Positions 25,823 to 34,311 of a DNA stretch of 43,042 bases are shown here, one piece after another. A program made the translations under genes and the position numbers. How positions within the stretch are numbered: the stretch's first letter is position 1; every line of letters starts with the position of its first letter. The stretch is from the NCBI GenBank assembly GCA_012519885.1, contig JAAYPI010000094.1, forward strand, positions 1 through 43,042, read 5' to 3'. The notes under the pieces were generated by a model. It was not told the origin of the DNA, made no database searches, and worked only from the letters and a program-made list of their open reading frames with translations. Source of the stretch: Bacteroidales bacterium (GTDB taxonomy: Bacteria; Bacteroidota; Bacteroidia; Bacteroidales; Paludibacteraceae).

Positions 25823-26806
25823 TTATAATATAAATGAGACTAAAAACCAAATAATACCAATAGTCCAAAATGCATAAAAAATAAATCGAGAAAAACGAGA
25901 AGTATTATTTGCAAAGAAATGTGCAAAAACAATACTCAAGAAGAACGAAATGAAAGGAAGCTCAAACAAAAAAAGATGGTTAGAAAAAAATATACTTACA
26001 ATAGTACCTAATAGAAGAAGGTAAATAAAAAAGATGGTATTACGTGTTTTGATTTTTTCGTTACTGTATTTTAGTATAAAATTAAAGAAAGCGAGCAACG
26101 TTACTAACCCCAATAATCCATAGTAAATAATGTGTCCAATGTGTGTGTCTGTGGTATGTGATATGCTAAAGGGAATACGTTGAACAAAATTATCAAAATC
26201 ATCAAATAAAAAACACATACCGCCTGTGAGTAAATAAGGAAAAGTAATTCCAAAAAAGGTAGCTAGTATATTTTTGATGTGTATTTGTTGGTAAATATAA
26301 AAACCGATGTAAAACAAGGGAATAAAAAAGAGCATTCTATCATAAAATAAACTTCCGATTGAAATATATAATCCAATATCAAAAGAACGTGCTCCTGTAT
26401 GTAATTTGCCATGCATGCCCAAAAACCGTATAAAGGCAAACAGAAGAAAGGTTAAGCCAATAATACCTGGGTTAAGGTTGTGCGAAGGGTCGTTTAGTCC
26501 CATCAACAAAACCATAAACATAATGATTAAGGCTGATTTATTTTTTATAAAGAAATATTTATTGTTGGCAAAAAACGTAATTACTGCAATGAAAACAACT
26601 AGCAAAAACGCAATAATTTTGGCTAAAAATGAATCAAAAGGAATGATTTGAGTAAGATAATAATATAGGATGTCTTTTTCAGTAGGAAAATTTACCATAT
26701 CATATGACAGGAAAGACTTGATCCAAAATGCAATAGCAAAAACCCCCGTAATCAAAAATATGGACCACGGTGCTAGTATTTGATGTCGCTCTTCTCTCCA
26801 ATTCAT
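25823..26806 (-). CDS. DUF6427-like polytopic membrane protein
   Basis: A 327-residue protein with about nine or ten hydrophobic segments and few soluble loops. No catalytic motif is visible. The only recognisable conserved-looking segment is LLMGLNDPSHNLNPGIIGLTFLLFA (about residues 98-122). Membrane proteins of this kind occur next to purD in Bacteroidota, and I assign it to the DUF6427 group on that and the general sequence look. Its start overlaps the purD stop by 4 nt, so it is translationally coupled. Function unknown. Confidence 0.6.
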   Translation of the reverse strand: MNWREERHQILAPWSIFLITGVFAIAFWIKSFLSYDMVNFPTEKDILYYYLTQIIPFDSFLAKIIAFLLVVFIAVITFFANNKYFFIKNKSALIIMFMVLLMGLNDPSHNLNPGIIGLTFLLFAFIRFLGMHGKLHTGARSFDIGLYISIGSLFYDRMLFFIPLFYIGFYIYQQIHIKNILATFFGITFPYLLTGGMCFLFDDFDNFVQRIPFSISHTTDTHIGHIIYYGLLGLVTLLAFFNFILKYSNEKIKTRNTIFFIYLLLLGTIVSIFFSNHLFLFELPFISFFLSIVFAHFFANNTSRFSRFIFYAFWTIGIIWFLVSFIL

Positions 26807-28077
26807 AAATCAAATCCTATGTCTGAACGAAAATATTTTCCTTTGTAATTGATTTTATGTGCATTTTTGAAAGAGCAAGCCAATGCTTCTTCTTTCGTAT
26901 TTCCGTATGAACTTATTGCTATTACACGTCCTCCGTTGGTTACAATATCGTTGTTTTGAAGTGTGGTGCCTGCATGAAATGCAATACTGTCTTCAACAAG
27001 TTCACAACCTGTAATCACATCGCCTTTTTGATAATCGCCAGGATATCCTCCTGCTACTAACATTACAGTAACGGCAAATCGGGTATCAAATTTCATTACT
27101 TGTTTATCTAAAGTGCCATCAAACGTTGCTTCAACTAGTGTAAGTAAATCATTTTGTAAGCGTAGCATCACTGCTTCTGTCTCGGGATCACCCATACGTG
27201 CATTGTATTCTATTACGTAAGGTTCATTGTTTACTTTTATCAAACCAAAAAACACAAATCCTTTGTAGTCAATGTTTTCTGTGCGAAATCCGTTTATAGT
27301 CGGACGAATAATTCGTTCTTCTACTTGTTGCATAAAAGTAGCGTTGGCAAAGCTTACCGGAGAAATTGCCCCCATACCTCCTGTATTTGGACCTGTATCG
27401 CCTTCGCCTATTCGTTTGTAGTCTTTGGCTTCGGGAAGAATAACATATTTATCTCCGTCAGTTAGTACAAACACGGAACATTCGATTCCATCTAAAAATT
27501 CTTCTATCACTACTGTTGAGCTTGCTTTGCCAAATTTGCCATCAAGCATAGCTGCTAATTCTGTTTTTGCTTCATTTAAGTCGCTGATAATCAAAACCCC
27601 TTTCCCAGCTGCTAATCCATCTGCTTTTAACACATAGGGGGCTTTTAATGTTTCCAAAAATGCAAACCCTTGAGCCAAATTGTCTTTTGTAACCGAAAGA
27701 TATCCAGCTGTTGGTATAGCATGTCTTTTCATAAATTCTTTGGCAAATTCTTTACTGCCTTCCATTTGTGCAGCGTATTTTGAAGGACCAAGAACGGGTA
27801 TATGTGCTATCGTAGGAGTTGCTTTAAAAAAATCTACAATACCTGCAACCAAAGGAGCTTCTGGACCAACGATTACCATGGTAACATCATTTTTTTCTAC
27901 AAATGTTTGTACTGCCACAAAGTCTTCGGGGTTTATGGAGATGTTTTCTCCAAGTTGAGCGGTACCTGCATTGCCAGGGGCGATAAATAACCGATTAAGT
28001 TTTGTACTTTGAGTTAATTTCCAAGCGATGGCGTGTTCTCTGCCTCCTGATCCCAAAAGTAGTATTGTGTGTTTCAT
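26803..28077 (-). CDS. purD: Phosphoribosylamine--glycine ligase
   Basis: Second step of purine synthesis: phosphoribosylamine, glycine and ATP give GAR. The 424 residues have LLLGSGGREHAIAWKL at the N-terminus, IVGPEAPLVAGIVD, the ATP-grasp PYVLKADGLAAGKGV, the phosphate loop GDTGPNTGGMGAISP (about 231-245) and YNARMGDPETEAV for metals. Length is normal. First gene of an operon with two membrane proteins. Confidence 0.97.
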   Translation of the reverse strand: MKHTILLLGSGGREHAIAWKLTQSTKLNRLFIAPGNAGTAQLGENISINPEDFVAVQTFVEKNDVTMVIVGPEAPLVAGIVDFFKATPTIAHIPVLGPSKYAAQMEGSKEFAKEFMKRHAIPTAGYLSVTKDNLAQGFAFLETLKAPYVLKADGLAAGKGVLIISDLNEAKTELAAMLDGKFGKASSTVVIEEFLDGIECSVFVLTDGDKYVILPEAKDYKRIGEGDTGPNTGGMGAISPVSFANATFMQQVEERIIRPTINGFRTENIDYKGFVFFGLIKVNNEPYVIEYNARMGDPETEAVMLRLQNDLLTLVEATFDGTLDKQVMKFDTRFAVTVMLVAGGYPGDYQKGDVITGCELVEDSIAFHAGTTLQNNDIVTNGGRVIAISSYGNTKEEALACSFKNAHKINYKGKYFRSDIGFDL

Positions 28078-28110
28078 GTATGTAAAAATTTGCTTTATGT
28101 GTTGACGTTA

Positions 28111-28118
28111 CAAAGGTA
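28111..28118 (-). promoter_or_regulatory. -7 element of the purD promoter
   Basis: TACCTTTG on the minus strand, with a leader of about 27 nt. It separates purD transcription from rsmA upstream. The -33 region is weak. Confidence 0.5.
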
Positions 28119-28178
28119 CAATTTTTTTCTTTTTTAGATACTAATTGTTTTCTTGTAATTAGTATGTATACATATGTG

Positions 28179-28973
28179 TTAGTGTTGACTTTGAATATAT
28201 GGCTCAATTAAATTAGTAAGTGTAACAAATTCGTTTACAGAAAGTTGCTCTGGACGTTTGTCGAATATGCTTTCTGTTACAATAGGAGAAGATACTGTTA
28301 TGATGCCTTTTAGCGAATTTCGCATTGTTTTTCTTCGTTGATTGAAAGCTGTTTTGATAACAGTTTTAAATAAGGTCTCGTTGCATTCTAGTTGTTGAGT
28401 AGCGTTGCGTGTAACACGTATAACTGCCGAGTTGACTTTTGGCGGTGGGTTAAACACTGTAGGAGGTACCGTAAATAAATACTCCACATCGTAGTAGGCT
28501 TGTAATAAAACACTTAAAATTCCATATGTCTTTTTCCCTGGTTTCGACGCCAATCGTTCCGCCACTTCCTTTTGCAACATACCACACACACAAGGGATTT
28601 GGTGTTTGTTTTCAAGTATTTTAAAAAATATCTGACTAGATATATTATACGGGAAATTGCCTATAACAGAAAAAGTTTCTGATCCGTAAAGCTGAGGTAT
28701 ATCTGTTGTCAAGAAATCTTGAAAAAATATGCGCTTATGCAAGGCGGAAAATTCTTTTTGTAAGTATTCAACAGACTCTCCATCTATCTCAATTACTTTC
28801 AAATCAATGAGTTCGTTTTCCAATAAATACTGTGTCAATACGCCTGTGCCAGGACCTATTTCGAGTACTTTTGTGGGCTCACTAATTCGCAATGTTTCGG
28901 CAATGCTACGAGCTACGTGTTGGTCGGTAAGGAAATGTTGTCCAAGGTGTTTTTTTGGTTTTACGTATGACAT
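28179..28973 (-). CDS. rsmA: 16S rRNA (adenine1518/1519-N6)-dimethyltransferase
   Basis: Also called KsgA. It dimethylates two adjacent adenines near the 3' end of 16S rRNA during late 30S assembly. From ATG 28973 it has 264 residues, starting MSYVKPKKHLGQHFL. The SAM loop is VLEIGPGTGVLTQ (about 39-51) and the catalytic motif is NFPYNISS. PPKVNSAVIRV and FNQRRKTMRNSLKG are in the C-terminal part. The reading frame is open to 29102, but the extra residues precede the predicted promoter and the family start. Confidence 0.96.
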   Translation of the reverse strand: MSYVKPKKHLGQHFLTDQHVARSIAETLRISEPTKVLEIGPGTGVLTQYLLENELIDLKVIEIDGESVEYLQKEFSALHKRIFFQDFLTTDIPQLYGSETFSVIGNFPYNISSQIFFKILENKHQIPCVCGMLQKEVAERLASKPGKKTYGILSVLLQAYYDVEYLFTVPPTVFNPPPKVNSAVIRVTRNATQQLECNETLFKTVIKTAFNQRRKTMRNSLKGIITVSSPIVTESIFDKRPEQLSVNEFVTLTNLIEPYIQSQH

Positions 28974-29030
28974 AGTGTATATCTTTAGCAAATAATAAAA
29001 GCAAAAATATGCTTTCGTTTTAAAAAAGTT

Positions 29031-29046
29031 TATCTTTGCAAAGATA
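29031..29046. promoter_or_regulatory. Palindromic divergent -7 elements between rsmA and gtrA
   Basis: TATCTTTG-CAAAGATA is a perfect 16-bp palindrome in which each half is a -7 element, one for each strand. Plus-strand transcription would start near 29045 (gtrA at 29071) and minus-strand near 29032 (rsmA at 28973). An additional minus-strand TATTTTTG lies at 29009 to 29002. The -33 boxes are poor on both sides. Confidence 0.55.
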
Positions 29047-29070
29047 ATCAAAAAGCAAGTACCTAAAAGT

Positions 29071-29562
29071 ATGTTAGTTCGTTTTGGCAAAATAATACGC
29101 AATTATTACATTCAATTTCTCGATTTTTTGTATCCGTTATTTAAACAGTGGATGCACAAAGGGCTGTTTTATTATTTAGCTTCGGGTGGTATTAATGTGG
29201 GCACTAACTGGATTATGTATTTTGTAGTGCATAACTTTGTGGTGCAAAAACAGATAGTTGACTTAGGATTTATCGCCTTTAGTCCGCATATTGCGAGTTT
29301 GATTATTACTTTTCCGTTTACCTTTTTACTGGGTTTTGGATTGTCGAAATATGTAAGTTTTGCCGAATCGACCGTGCGAACGAAGACGCAATTTTTTCGA
29401 TATGCTGGTATAATTGGGTTTAACTTCTTGGTAAGTTATCTTTCTATGAAATTATTAGTAGAATGGTTTGGTATATATCCAACGCCATCTAATATGATTA
29501 CAACTATCATAACCAGTGTGGTTAGTTATTTTTCTCAAAAACACTATTCGTTTAAAAAGTAA
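29071..29562 (+). CDS. GtrA-like family membrane protein
   Basis: A 163-residue protein with four transmembrane helices. GtrA-fold features are FYYLASGGINVGTNWIMYFVV, TFPFTFLLGFGLSKYVSF and FFRYAGIIGFNFLVSYLSM, ending SYFSQKHYSFKK. GtrA-type proteins are thought to move lipid-linked sugars across the membrane or to support glycosyltransferases. No GT2 partner is next to it. The following membrane protein begins 5 nt later. Confidence 0.88.
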   Translation: MLVRFGKIIRNYYIQFLDFLYPLFKQWMHKGLFYYLASGGINVGTNWIMYFVVHNFVVQKQIVDLGFIAFSPHIASLIITFPFTFLLGFGLSKYVSFAESTVRTKTQFFRYAGIIGFNFLVSYLSMKLLVEWFGIYPTPSNMITTIITSVVSYFSQKHYSFKK

Positions 29563-29567
29563 GAGAG

Positions 29568-30518
29568 ATGCGGTTTTTAGATAAATATTACAAGTGGATT
29601 AAAATAGTGATTATGGTGTGTGCCTATGGATATTTGGCATATATTTTACTCCATTTTGATAATTATGAAGATTTTACTTCAAATTTTACAAACTTAAACG
29701 CTCAAAAGTTTATATTCTTGCTTGTTGTTTTCTGCCTATTGCCAATTAATCTATTTGTAGAATCTCTGAAATGGAAAACATTGGTTTCTGTTATGCAAAG
29801 AATTCCTATTCGGGTAGCTTACAAGGCTGTTGTAGCTGGTATCACCACTGGGTTTTTTACCCCAAATAGAATAGGAGAACCTCTTGGTCGGATTATGTTT
29901 TTGGATTCGCAAAATCGTTCGCAAGCAATAGCACTTTCCTACGTTGGTGCTTTTGGTCAAAGTTTTGCTACGTTTTTATGTGGAGTCATTGCAGGTTTTT
30001 TGTTGATTTTTTCACCAGCATTTAGTGCGTATCAAAATTCTACGGGTATGCAAACGGGTGCTGTATTATTTTTAGTGATGTTTATATCTTTGTATTTTTC
30101 GCTACCATATTTGTGTAGAAAAATTACAAAAATTAGTAAATTTGATAAAGTGAATTATTTGCTTGAAGCTATATCCTATATTTCTCTAAAGAGACTTTTT
30201 GTTGTTTCAGCACTTTCTTTACTTAGGTATACGATATATGTTTCTCAGTATTATTTTTTATTATTGTGTTTCGGGGTGGATATTTCAATGTACGAAGCTT
30301 TTGTCGCTATACCAATTAATTATTTGCTTGTATCTATAACACCTTCAATCGCATTTGCCGAAATGGGCATTAGAGGATCGTATGCTATTATTATCATAGG
30401 AGCTTTTTCACACAATCCTCCTGCAGTAGCTTTGGCTGGAGTTACGGTTTGGCTAATAAATTATGTTATTCCCATGATAACTGGTTCACTTCTTTTAACC
30501 GCAAAAAAGAAACTTTAA
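29568..30518 (+). CDS. Lysylphosphatidylglycerol synthase-like / flippase-like integral membrane protein
   Basis: A 316-residue protein with about eight hydrophobic segments. Family signatures include SLKWKTLV, GITTGFFTPNRIGEPLGRI (residues about 90-108) and PINYLLVSITPSIAFAEMGIRGSYAI. It matches the UPF0104/AglD-like N-terminal transmembrane domain of MprF without the catalytic lysyltransferase domain. Such stand-alone domains may act as lipid flippases. It is coupled to the GtrA-like gene, suggesting a shared lipid-linked sugar or lipid transport job. Confidence 0.82.
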   Translation: MRFLDKYYKWIKIVIMVCAYGYLAYILLHFDNYEDFTSNFTNLNAQKFIFLLVVFCLLPINLFVESLKWKTLVSVMQRIPIRVAYKAVVAGITTGFFTPNRIGEPLGRIMFLDSQNRSQAIALSYVGAFGQSFATFLCGVIAGFLLIFSPAFSAYQNSTGMQTGAVLFLVMFISLYFSLPYLCRKITKISKFDKVNYLLEAISYISLKRLFVVSALSLLRYTIYVSQYYFLLLCFGVDISMYEAFVAIPINYLLVSITPSIAFAEMGIRGSYAIIIIGAFSHNPPAVALAGVTVWLINYVIPMITGSLLLTAKKKL

Positions 30519-30540
30519 CCAGATAATACTGCTTAAATAA

Positions 30541-30571
30541 TTGAAGAATACCTGTAAATGTCATATCTTTG
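30541..30571 (+). promoter_or_regulatory. Promoter of porX
   Basis: TTG (30541-30543), a 20-nt spacer, then TATCTTTG (30564-30571). The predicted leader is about 27 nt. This is among the best consensus matches in the window. Confidence 0.65.
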
Positions 30572-30604
30572 TAAAAAAGAACAAATCACCAAACGTAACC
30601 ATTT

Positions 30605-32158
30605 ATGACAAATATACATATTTTATGGGTAGATGATGAAATTGACTTATTGCGGTCTCATATTCTATTTTTAGAGTCTAAAGGATATACGGTAACTACG
30701 GCTAATAGTGGACATGATGCATTGGCATTGTGCAAAAAAGAAACGTACGATATTGCTTTCTTAGACGAAAATATGCCAGGATTAAGCGGTCTTGAAACCT
30801 TGTCAGAGATAAAAAAAATGCAACCAGCATTGCCTATTATCATGATAACGAAAAATGAGGAAGAGGATATTATGGAGCAGGCAATTGGGAAAAAAATTGC
30901 AGATTACTTAATAAAGCCTGTTAATCCCAACCAAATTGTGATGGCAATTAAAAAATGTTTGCATTCCAAACAATTAATTTCAGATAAAGTAACGAGTTCA
31001 TACCAGTCTGCTTTTACCCAAATCGGTATGGAGATAAATGATACATATACATTCGAAGATTGGAAAAAGGTTTACAAACATTTAGTGTATTGGGAGTTGG
31101 AGCTAGAGCATGCAGATAATCAGATGGATTCGTTGCTGATGATGCAAAAGAATGAAGCCAATGCAAATTTTACAAAGTATATTAGAAAGAATTACACATC
31201 CTGGTTTGAGCCCAATGACGATAAACCTTTGATGAGTCCAGATATTTTTAAATCGAAGGTTTTCCCATTCCTAGACAAAGGAGAAAAGGTGTGCTTTGTG
31301 GTCATTTATAATTTGCGTTTCGATCAGTGGAAAGTATTGCAAAAAGAATTGTCTCAATGGTTTTACACTGCAGATGATGATTTGTATTGTGGTATTTTAC
31401 CTACTGCTACTCAATATGCACGAAATGCAATTTTTGCGGGATTAATGCCTTTGCAGATCCAAAAAATGTTTCCCCACTATTGGATAGAAGAGGAGGATGA
31501 GGAGGGGAAAAATATGAAGGAAGAAGAGTTGTTACAAACGCAACTTGATAGATTTAGAAAAAAATACAGTTTTTCGTATCATAAGATTAATACTTCGCAA
31601 GCTGGCGAAAAATTGAACGAACAGATTCATCAGTATTTGGCAAATGATTTGAATGTGGTGGTATTTAATTTTATTGATATGTTATCGCATGTGCGTACCG
31701 AATCCAAAATTTTTAGAGAGTTGGTGCCCGATGAGGCTGCATATCGGTCGCTTATTTTATCGTGGTTCAAACATTCTTCTACCAATGATTTTTTTAAAAT
31801 ATTAGCAGAAAAGGGTATTAAAGTAGTCCTTACGACCGACCATGGTACTATACGTGCAAAAAATCCGATTAAAGTGGTAGGAGATAAGAATACAAATACG
31901 AATTTACGCTACAAAGTAGGAAAAAATTTAAGCTACAACAAAAAAGAGGTATTTCCTATAACCCAACCAGAACTCATTGGGTTGCCTAGTCCCAATATCA
32001 GTTCTCATTATATTTTTGCTACGCAAGAAGATTTTTTTGCCTATCCGAATAACTATAATTATTACGTCAGTTATTACAAAGATACGTTTCAACATGGTGG
32101 TATTTCTTTGGAAGAAATGCTCATTCCAATTGCGGTATTAGAACCTAAACGAAAATAA
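30605..32158 (+). CDS. porX: T9SS response regulator with PglZ/alkaline-phosphatase-like domain, PorX
   Basis: PorX works with sensor PorY and controls T9SS gene expression. The 517 residues have an N-terminal receiver (acidic pair DD10-11, phospho-acceptor Asp54 in FLDENMPG, Lys104 in LIKP) and a helical linker. A C-terminal PglZ-type phosphatase-fold domain follows, with candidate nucleophile threonine in ILPTATQYARNAIF (about 267-269) and metal ligands in TTDHGT (about 420). The reported activity of the P. gingivalis homologue is zinc-dependent phosphodiesterase action on cyclic and linear oligonucleotides. All key residues are present. ldcA starts 2 nt downstream. Confidence 0.93.
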   Translation: MTNIHILWVDDEIDLLRSHILFLESKGYTVTTANSGHDALALCKKETYDIAFLDENMPGLSGLETLSEIKKMQPALPIIMITKNEEEDIMEQAIGKKIADYLIKPVNPNQIVMAIKKCLHSKQLISDKVTSSYQSAFTQIGMEINDTYTFEDWKKVYKHLVYWELELEHADNQMDSLLMMQKNEANANFTKYIRKNYTSWFEPNDDKPLMSPDIFKSKVFPFLDKGEKVCFVVIYNLRFDQWKVLQKELSQWFYTADDDLYCGILPTATQYARNAIFAGLMPLQIQKMFPHYWIEEEDEEGKNMKEEELLQTQLDRFRKKYSFSYHKINTSQAGEKLNEQIHQYLANDLNVVVFNFIDMLSHVRTESKIFRELVPDEAAYRSLILSWFKHSSTNDFFKILAEKGIKVVLTTDHGTIRAKNPIKVVGDKNTNTNLRYKVGKNLSYNKKEVFPITQPELIGLPSPNISSHYIFATQEDFFAYPNNYNYYVSYYKDTFQHGGISLEEMLIPIAVLEPKRK

Positions 32159-32160
32159 CG

Positions 32161-33063
32161 ATGAACACGATTCCTCCATTTTTAAAAAAAGGCGATACTA
32201 TTGCTATTATATCCCCATCAGGTGTTGTGGACGCTAGTTTCGTGTATGCTGCTCAAGAGGTGTTAGAAAAGTGGGGATACAAAGTGGTTCTTGGTAAGCA
32301 TTGTTTAGCTCAGGACGGTCGTTTTGCTGGAACAGATAGCCAACGCTTATCTGACCTTTATTGGGCTTTTACTAATGTAGATATTAACGCTGTTTTATGC
32401 AGTAGAGGTGGATATGGACTGATTCGTATCTTGTCGAAGTTGCAAGAGACGGAATTGTTTAACCAACCAAAATTATTAGTAGGATATAGCGATATTACCG
32501 TTCTACACAATCTGTTGGCAAAGAATAGTATCAGTTCGGTGCATGCACCTATGGCGAAACATATAGCTGAAAATCCAGATGATGAGACGAGTACATTCCT
32601 GTGTAATACGCTCGCAGGAGTGTTGCCATCGTTTTCAATTCCATCTCATGCATGTAACAGAAATGGCAATGTGAAGGGAAAATTGCTTGGAGGAAACTTG
32701 TCAGTGCTCTATAGTTTGCGTGGTACACCATTCGATTTGGATTATACTGATAGCATTTTAGTAATTGAAGATATTGGCGAGCGTTTGTATCATTTGGATA
32801 GAATGCTTACTAATTTCAAGCTAGGAGGTGTTTTTGATAAAATTAAAGGCTTGGTTGTGGGTCAGTTTTCCGATATGCCGAGCGATGAGTTGTTCCCATA
32901 TTCTCCATACGAAATCATTCAACGGGCAGTAGCGGAGTATGATTTTCCTGTATGTTGCGATTTTCCTATTGGTCATGTACAAGGTAATTACCCTGTATTA
33001 TTGGGTGCTGAGTACGAATTATCTATTCAACCAACTAACACATATTTGCGTCCGTTATGTTAA
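32161..33063 (+). CDS. ldcA: LD-carboxypeptidase (S66 family)
   Basis: Cuts the terminal D-alanine from tetrapeptides during peptidoglycan recycling, usually in the cytoplasm. The 300 residues have KKGDTIAIISPSG, CSRGGYG, the nucleophile serine in GYSDIT (about residue 110), VIEDIGE with the catalytic glutamate (about 200) and GHVQGN with the catalytic histidine (about 271). No signal peptide. It lies 2 nt after porX and overlaps the CPBP gene by 7 nt, so porX-ldcA-CPBP is one unit. Confidence 0.93.
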   Translation: MNTIPPFLKKGDTIAIISPSGVVDASFVYAAQEVLEKWGYKVVLGKHCLAQDGRFAGTDSQRLSDLYWAFTNVDINAVLCSRGGYGLIRILSKLQETELFNQPKLLVGYSDITVLHNLLAKNSISSVHAPMAKHIAENPDDETSTFLCNTLAGVLPSFSIPSHACNRNGNVKGKLLGGNLSVLYSLRGTPFDLDYTDSILVIEDIGERLYHLDRMLTNFKLGGVFDKIKGLVVGQFSDMPSDELFPYSPYEIIQRAVAEYDFPVCCDFPIGHVQGNYPVLLGAEYELSIQPTNTYLRPLC

Positions 33064-33944
33064 AAGCAATGTTTGCTCATATTTCTGCTTGGAAACAATT
33101 TGTGGTGGTAGTGTTTCTACTTTTAGTTGCTTTTTTTCTTAGTTCTACATTATTTTATGTGATAGCTAGCATGAGAGGTGTTAGTCAGACTTTTTCGTCG
33201 GACATTAACTGGTTGCGATTTTTGCAAGCCTTTCAGTCTTTGATGGTTTTTGTGCTTGTACCGATTGTTGCAGGGAGAATGTTTAGCTTCAATATAAAAT
33301 CATATTATATTTTTCGGAAGCCTACTGCTGCTCAAATCTTATGGGTTATTGTGTTGATGAGTTCGCTTATACCGCTTATTAATATTAGTTTGCAACTCAA
33401 CAAATTAGTTGTTTTTCCAGAATCAATGCAGTCATTATATACGTGGATGTTGCAATTAGAACAACAAGCGACGGACGTGTTGCAGTTTTTCTTTTCTGAC
33501 ACCAGTGTTCTTGGATTGGTATTCTCTTTGTTTATTATTGCGGTCATTCCAGCTATTGGCGAAGAATTAGTGTTTAGAGGCTTATTGCAAAAAATTCTTA
33601 CGCAGTGGACAAAAAATGCTCATATTGGTATTTGGATAAGTGCGTTTTTGTTTAGTTTTATTCATTTTCAGTTTTTTGGATTTTTGCCTCGTATGTTATT
33701 GGGAGCCTTTTTTGGCTATTTATTCCTATGGAGTGGAAATTTGCTAATTCCTATGGTGGCTCATTTTGTAAATAATGCTATTGGGGTAACAATGTATTGG
33801 TTGTATTATAAAAATAGCATAGATATAAATATTGATACTATTGGTGTAGAAGAGCACAGTATGATACTAACAATATTCTCGATTATCTTTGTTGGTTTGT
33901 TGTTTTATTTCTCTCCTTTTCGCACGAAAAATCCAGTTGCGTAG
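33057..33944 (+). CDS. CPBP family intramembrane glutamic endopeptidase
   Basis: A 295-residue protein with about eight hydrophobic segments. The Abi/CPBP (Rce1-like) motifs are complete: EELVFRG (about residues 169-175), FSFIH, and HFVNN. Members cut within the membrane or act on prenylated or small peptides; the substrate here is unknown. It ends the porX unit and is followed at once by the repeat block. Confidence 0.88.
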   Translation: MLKAMFAHISAWKQFVVVVFLLLVAFFLSSTLFYVIASMRGVSQTFSSDINWLRFLQAFQSLMVFVLVPIVAGRMFSFNIKSYYIFRKPTAAQILWVIVLMSSLIPLINISLQLNKLVVFPESMQSLYTWMLQLEQQATDVLQFFFSDTSVLGLVFSLFIIAVIPAIGEELVFRGLLQKILTQWTKNAHIGIWISAFLFSFIHFQFFGFLPRMLLGAFFGYLFLWSGNLLIPMVAHFVNNAIGVTMYWLYYKNSIDINIDTIGVEEHSMILTIFSIIFVGLLFYFSPFRTKNPVA

Positions 33945-34034
33945 AAATATTATTCCACAGGGTTTTAAATTTTTCTTCGTGTATTTTCGTAACAAAAACA
34001 TTACACAGAGAGACACAGAGGACTCACAGAGATA
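33945..34034. repeat. CACAGAG/CTTCGTG interspersed repeat, copy 1
   Basis: Begins one base after the CPBP stop with GAAATATTATTCCACAGGG, then CTTCGTGTATTTTCGT and direct CACAGAG-type heptamers (ACACAGAG, ACACAGAG, TCACAGAG). The two motif types are near reverse complements (CACRRAG against CTTCGTG), so a copy can fold into a long imperfect hairpin. Further copies are at 34312-34430 and 40161-40370. No coding potential. Confidence 0.75.
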
Positions 34035-34061
34035 GGTAATTTATTAAAAATATAACGCTAT

Positions 34062-34250
34062 TTGCGTGGTAATATGTCGCTCCTACGGAGCTTGCATTAC
34101 CCAATCTGTGCTTATGCTATTATTATTTCGCTCCGCTGGAGCTGGGTTTTACTTATTTTCAAGCAAAAATCGCTATTTCTCATGCCCCGTTAGGGGCTAC
34201 ATATTAATAGAAAAAACATATCAATATAAAGAGAGCTCCAGCGGAGCGGA
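34062..34250. repeat. Multi-palindrome intergenic repeat element (GCTCC/GGAGC type)
   Basis: A block of about 190 bp built from short palindromes: GCTCCTACGGAGC near 34080-34092, CGCTCCGCTGGAGCT at 34129-34143, GCCCCGTTAGGGGC at 34184-34197, and AGCTCCAGCGGAGCG at 34234-34248. The last is the exact reverse complement of the second, so the ends can pair over about 90 bp. The GC-rich arms stand out from the AT-rich surroundings. I recall similar interspersed elements in other Bacteroidota. The 62-codon frame across it looks fortuitous. Confidence 0.7.
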
Positions 34251-34311
34251 ATAGATATCTTTGTTTGATTTTCTCTAGGTTATAGTTATCGTACTGAGTT
34301 GTAAATCTTTG

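Noticed and set aside
28974-29102. N-terminal extension of RsmA by 43 residues
   Set aside because: The conserved family start is MSYVKPKKHLGQHF, and the extension would begin upstream of the divergent promoter.
34066-34254. A 62-codon plus-strand frame within the palindromic element
   Set aside because: It spans the short palindromes themselves, has no recognisable domain, and its composition follows the repeat. Such frames are commonly mis-annotated as small proteins.
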